NCBI GenBank assembly: GCA_045580875.1
Contig: JAZNOP010000082.1
Span: 1-64,000 of the forward strand
Reading direction: 5' to 3'
DNA from: SIG598 sp045580875
Lineage (GTDB): Bacteria > Bacillota > Clostridia > Oscillospirales > Acutalibacteraceae
DNA length: 64,000 nucleotides
In this document: positions 60,539-64,000 of the stretch, piece after piece
Numbering within the stretch: the first letter of the stretch is position 1
Layout: the number at the start of each line of letters is the position of its first letter
Notes under the pieces: generated by a model
The model's input: only the letters and a program-made list of their open reading frames with translations
Databases searched by the model: none
What the model was told of the DNA's origin: nothing
Made by a program: the position numbers and the translations under genes

Positions 60539-62392
60539 TTATTCGAGTGGCTCACCGATAGCTTCAAACACCAGCTGACGAAGCTCATCGTCTGAAGCAC
60601 CGCGGCTGATTCCGTCAGAGAGAAGCTCGATATGCTTCTGGAAATCGCTGTCTTCAGGGATACTGCCGATAGCGGTGAAAATCTTGTCGTGAGTAGTGGG
60701 TTCAACCTTTTCAGAAAGCTGAACAAGCTCCTCATAAAGCTTCTCGCCGGGTCGCAGTCCGGTCACTTTTATCTGAATATCCTTGTCAGGCTCAAGTCCG
60801 GAAAGCTTTATCAGGTCGCGCGCAAGGTCATAAATCTTTACCGGCTTGCCCATATCGAGCAGGAATACCTCACCGCCGGTAGCCATTGTGCCGGCAATAA
60901 GTACCAGCGATACAGCCTCGGGTATGGTCATGAAGTAGCGGACTATATCCTTGTGAGTGATTGTTATTGGACCGCCGTTTGCAATCTGACGCTTGAAAAT
61001 CGGTATAACACTGCCGTTTGAGCCAAGAACGTTGCCGAAACGGACAGCTGCCATTGCACAGTCAGGACTGTTCATGTGCTTGACAAGCAGTTCGGCAACA
61101 CGCTTTGTAGCACCCATGATATTGGTCGGTCGGACAGCCTTGTCGGTTGAGATGAGGATACAGCGTGAGGTTTTGTGCTCTTTGCAGCACTTGAGGACGT
61201 TTATTGTACCGAAGATGTTGTTCTTTACTGCCTCGACCGAGTTGAGCTCCATCATAGGAACGTGCTTGTGAGCTGCAGCGTGAAGTACAAGATCGGGCTT
61301 GTATTTGTCAAATACATAATCAAGACGCTGCTTGTCACGTATTGAGCCTACAACAAGCTCATAAAAGCTGCGGTCAAAATTATCCTTGAGCTCTTCGTCG
61401 AGGGCGAAGAGACCGTTTTCGTGGATATCAAAGACGATAAGACGGCTGCAGCCGTGGGTGAGTACCTGACGGCAGATTTCGCTTCCGATTGAGCCTGCGC
61501 CGCCGGTTACAAGAACGGTCTTCCCTTGAAGAAGCTCAAAAACCTTGGTCATATCCGGACGGATAGTCTCGCGGAAAAGAAGATCTTCAATGGATACGTC
61601 CTGAAGCGCCTTGTGATTGCCGACAAGATAACTGTCGATGTCAATAGCTTCACGGAAAACGCGCAGACGAAGCCCGGCGCTGCTGCAAATTTTATAGATA
61701 TCGTTGATCTCTGCAGAGCTGAGGTTAGGTACAGCGAGAACAGCGTCAGTGGCGTTGTATTTGCGGGCAATCGCCGGAATATCGTCGTCATTTCCGACAA
61801 CAGCAACACCGGAAAGGCGCATATGCTGCTTAGCGATGTCCTTGTCGACCATTGCCACCGGATAGATATCGCTGTGACTTTCCTGCATCTGTCTTACCAG
61901 TGCAGCACCGGTTGAGCCGGCGCCGATAATGATTGCACGTGCCTGCTTTTTGGTGGAATACTCAGAAGAGAGCCACTGTCTGAAGCGCGGGAAGAGGCGC
62001 AGGGTGACAGTGAGCAGGAACACGATACAGCAATAGATAAGGGTTATTGAGCCGGAAATGTGGAGAGTAGGGCTGATAAAGCGATACAGTCCGGTATACT
62101 TGATGAAAAGAAATACCATTCCGGAAATGCTTGAGCAGATAAACTGCCGCAGCGTATCAGAAAGTCCCCAGTATTCCCACAGACCGCTGTAGGATCCGAA
62201 GAGCAGACCGGGAAGTACGATGGAGAGCACAGCGGTCAGAATAAAGAAACCCATGTTCTCCACGTAATCATAACGTATAAAGCCTTCAAAGCGAAGCCAT
62301 GTAGAAATATATATAGCCAGACCGCTCAGGATTATATCGCCAAACAGATAAAGCAGCTGGTTTTTCTTGAGCCTGGCAAGAAATTTACTCAT
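60539..62392 (-). CDS. Membrane-bound UDP-sugar 4,6-dehydratase (CapD/PglF/WbpM type)
   Basis: 617 residues. Four N-terminal hydrophobic segments, then a Rossmann CoA-binding-like domain (AIIIGAGSTGAALVRQ near 146), then the catalytic short-chain dehydrogenase: VLVTGGAGSIGSEICRQ near 285, HAAAHKHVPMMELN near 365 and ISTDKAVRPTNIMGATKRV near 415, which has Met instead of Tyr in the (Y/M)xxxK motif, as in PglF/WbpM. It makes UDP-4-keto-6-deoxy-GlcNAc, a precursor of bacillosamine, QuiNAc or FucNAc. The second ATG (62392) has better ribosome-site spacing than 62398. Next to a phosphoglycosyl transferase. Confidence 0.92.
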   Translation of the reverse strand: MSKFLARLKKNQLLYLFGDIILSGLAIYISTWLRFEGFIRYDYVENMGFFILTAVLSIVLPGLLFGSYSGLWEYWGLSDTLRQFICSSISGMVFLFIKYTGLYRFISPTLHISGSITLIYCCIVFLLTVTLRLFPRFRQWLSSEYSTKKQARAIIIGAGSTGAALVRQMQESHSDIYPVAMVDKDIAKQHMRLSGVAVVGNDDDIPAIARKYNATDAVLAVPNLSSAEINDIYKICSSAGLRLRVFREAIDIDSYLVGNHKALQDVSIEDLLFRETIRPDMTKVFELLQGKTVLVTGGAGSIGSEICRQVLTHGCSRLIVFDIHENGLFALDEELKDNFDRSFYELVVGSIRDKQRLDYVFDKYKPDLVLHAAAHKHVPMMELNSVEAVKNNIFGTINVLKCCKEHKTSRCILISTDKAVRPTNIMGATKRVAELLVKHMNSPDCAMAAVRFGNVLGSNGSVIPIFKRQIANGGPITITHKDIVRYFMTIPEAVSLVLIAGTMATGGEVFLLDMGKPVKIYDLARDLIKLSGLEPDKDIQIKVTGLRPGEKLYEELVQLSEKVEPTTHDKIFTAIGSIPEDSDFQKHIELLSDGISRGASDDELRQLVFEAIGEPLE

Positions 62393-62442
62393 TAGCATAG
62401 CCCTTCATTCAAACTAAGTTATTGGAGCGATGAGAAATCGTA

Positions 62443-63063
62443 TCAGTTTTCTCCGGATTCTCCGTTTTCTTCAGATTCAGGAACAGCGCCCTCAACTATG
62501 CCGTCGCTGCGCAGTACCTTTATTATTGTCATAAAGAAGCACTTCAAATCAAACATGAAGCTTATCCTGCGGCAATATTCGCCATCATAAGCAGCTTTTA
62601 CAGGAACAGGAAGCTCATCGCGTCCGTTGACCTGAGCCCAGCCTGTCAGACCGGGGCGGATATCATTTGCGCCGTATTTGTCGCGCTCAGCAATAAGGTC
62701 TGTCTGATTCGGAAGAGCCGGACGCGGACCGATTATTGACATATCTCCGGAAAGAATATTGAAAAGCTGAGGAAGCTCATCAAGGCTTGTCCGGCGGATA
62801 AAGCGTCCGACAGGAGTGATGAACCGGTCAGGATCATTAAGCAGATGTGTGGGAACATTCTGCGGTGAATCGGTGCGCATCGAGCGGAATTTGTACATAA
62901 GGAAAACCTGCTTGCCTGCACCCACGCGGTTCTGTCTGAAAAGAGCCGGACCTTTTGAGGTCAGCACTACAGCCAGCGCAACGATTATCATGACAGGAGA
63001 GAGTATGATTATTCCGAGCAGGGAAAGAATTATATCAAAAGCCCGTTTGACAAAGCGGTACAT
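62443..63063 (-). CDS. Undecaprenyl-phosphate sugar phosphotransferase (PglC/WcaJ type)
   Basis: 206 residues: one membrane hairpin (FDIILSLLGIIILSPVMIIVAL, near residues 9-30) and the monotopic phosphoglycosyl transferase core with FLMYKFRSMRTD near 54-65, RRTSLDELPQLFNIL near 91-105 (catalytic Asp-Glu), MSIIGPRPALPNQ and RPGLTGWAQVNGRDELP. It starts repeat-unit assembly by moving a phosphosugar to undecaprenyl phosphate. The C-terminus is acidic (EESEENGESGEN-like). The CapD-type dehydratase next door suggests a bacillosamine- or FucNAc-like first sugar. The 5.6-18 kb operon lacks an initiating transferase, so this may supply it. Confidence 0.92.
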   Translation of the reverse strand: MYRFVKRAFDIILSLLGIIILSPVMIIVALAVVLTSKGPALFRQNRVGAGKQVFLMYKFRSMRTDSPQNVPTHLLNDPDRFITPVGRFIRRTSLDELPQLFNILSGDMSIIGPRPALPNQTDLIAERDKYGANDIRPGLTGWAQVNGRDELPVPVKAAYDGEYCRRISFMFDLKCFFMTIIKVLRSDGIVEGAVPESEENGESGEN

Positions 63064-63187
63064 TTTGACAAGCCTCCAGTGGCAAAATAATTCGAAAAGA
63101 AATCATTTTGCAGTATAATTTTTCGTCAGACCGAAAAGTGAAATACGTACTGAGATCAGATAAGGAAACCTGAAGCGGACAGATAAA

Positions 63188-63961
63188 TTATTCAGCAGAA
63201 GCTTCTGCTTCCTCATCCTCTTTTGCAGCACGTTTCTTAGTGATGGAACGGTAAACCAGCATACCGACAGCGCCGATTATGCCGGTGACGGCGAAAATAA
63301 TGATCGCCTGAGTGTAATCACCGTTCATGATGCTTGCGCCGCACCATGTGGAAGTCAGCACAGAGGGAATACGTGCGACAAGAGAAATAAGCAGGAAGGT
63401 GTGCAGCTTCATGCGTGTGGTGCCGACAAGGTAGGTAAGCGCATCCTTAGGAGTGCCGGGCACAAAGAAAATAAGGAATACAAGGGCGTTAAGTCGTGTA
63501 TCACTGCGGATTATGGCGAGGTCGTTAAGCTGCTCTTCGCTGACAAACAGCTCAACAAACTTATGACCGAGAGTCTTGGAGAGAAGAAAAATAACGCTTG
63601 AACCGATAGCAACACCGAGCAGCGAGAGGAAAAGACCCTCCCATGCGCCGAATGCAAGACCGGCAGCAAGCTCGACAGCCTCACCGGGGATAAAGGCGAT
63701 GAATACCTGCAGTATCTGAATGCCGATGTAGATAAGACGTCCGGCTATCGGGCGGCGCTGTACCATTTCGGTAAAGACCTCTGCGCCGTTTTCTCCGCCG
63801 AAGATAGCTTCGATGAGCGGCTTGCCGATGGCGTAGGTTATCCACAGAAGTACGCCTATAAAAATAACAAAGGAAATGATGCCGATGGTACGCTTGAGCG
63901 CAAGATTTTTGCGCGGTGCGGTGGAATCAGTGCTGCTTGTGATATCGCTTGTTTTCTTCAT
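63188..63961 (-). CDS. TVP38/TMEM64-family membrane protein
   Basis: 257 residues with about six hydrophobic segments. Family features are FIAFIPGEAVELAAGLAFGAWEGLFLSLLG near residues 93-122, a glycine-rich entry into the DedA-like fold, and FFVPGTPKDALTYLVGTTRM near 165-184. The C-terminus is charged (KKRAAKEDEEAEASAE). DedA/TVP38 proteins include lipid-scramblase-like transporters, some of which recycle undecaprenyl phosphate. Its place next to polysaccharide initiation genes makes a lipid-carrier role attractive but unproven. Confidence 0.85.
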   Translation of the reverse strand: MKKTSDITSSTDSTAPRKNLALKRTIGIISFVIFIGVLLWITYAIGKPLIEAIFGGENGAEVFTEMVQRRPIAGRLIYIGIQILQVFIAFIPGEAVELAAGLAFGAWEGLFLSLLGVAIGSSVIFLLSKTLGHKFVELFVSEEQLNDLAIIRSDTRLNALVFLIFFVPGTPKDALTYLVGTTRMKLHTFLLISLVARIPSVLTSTWCGASIMNGDYTQAIIIFAVTGIIGAVGMLVYRSITKKRAAKEDEEAEASAE

Positions 63962-64000
63962 ATCAGAAGCTCCTCAGAAATTATATTCAATAAATTATAT

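Overview
The window looks like chromosomal DNA of a spore-forming, pectin-using anaerobe of the Clostridia, most plausibly Oscillospiraceae/Ruminococcaceae-like. The placement is my inference. It rests on an alpha/beta-type small acid-soluble spore protein gene, strong AGGAGG ribosome sites with frequent TTG/GTG starts, family 8 glycosyltransferases, Gram-positive style surface-polysaccharide genes, and a complete-looking intracellular pectin catabolic locus. No tRNA, rRNA, CRISPR array or insertion sequence was recognised.

Layout. (1) 1-1.35 kb: tail of an unknown gene, then a very AT-rich membrane-protein gene between two diverged ~190-bp direct repeats. The repeats carry a terminator and the 3' end of a spore-protein gene; the intact spore-protein gene follows. 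(2) 1.7-5.2 kb: a four-gene, stop-start-overlapping operon with two GT8 glycosyltransferases and two PlsC-like acyltransferases, probably for a glycolipid. (3) 5.3-18 kb: a surface polysaccharide operon. It holds a WecB/TagA transferase, GT2 and GT4 transferases, a pyruvyl transferase, a ferredoxin/F420-type reductase, a hexapeptide acyltransferase, a kinase-like/methyltransferase-like fusion, a flippase, a polymerase candidate and a BppU-SGNH hydrolase fusion. A consensus promoter precedes it, and an intrinsic terminator lies inside the leader. (4) 18-25.5 kb: GDP-L-fucose supply by both routes, salvage (AraC regulator plus bifunctional Fkp) and de novo (Gmd, Fcl, ManC). (5) 25.7-32.3 kb: mixed housekeeping genes (NodB-like deacetylase, DUF3795-like protein, TrmO, GNAT-like protein, unknown membrane protein, VanZ-like protein, ABC-2 type exporter).

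(6) 32.4-57.7 kb: pectin/galacturonate locus. A leftward uxaB-uxaA-uxaC operon (uxaA carries an in-frame amber codon) plus a TIM-barrel isomerase is divergent from an AraC regulator. After the regulator come kdgA-kdgK, a pectin methylesterase, an Lpl-type ABC importer with several unknown small membrane proteins, two MsmX-like ATPases, another AraC regulator, kduI, a GH28 polygalacturonase, a GH105 hydrolase and kduD. The depolymerising enzymes lack signal peptides. The model is therefore uptake of oligogalacturonides by the ABC importer, de-esterification and hydrolysis inside the cell, and flow of galacturonate (UxaC/B/A) and unsaturated uronate (KduI/KduD) into KDG, then KdgK and KdgA.

(7) 57.7-64 kb: a TetR-regulated CapK/phenylacetate-CoA-ligase-like gene, an unknown protein, then leftward polysaccharide initiation genes (CapD/PglF-type dehydratase, PglC/WcaJ-type phosphoglycosyl transferase) and a TVP38/TMEM64 membrane protein.

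The points most worth a second look are the five unknown membrane proteins built into the pectin importer locus, the amber codon in uxaA, the terminator-containing leader of the polysaccharide operon, and several repeated operator-like motifs upstream of pectin genes.
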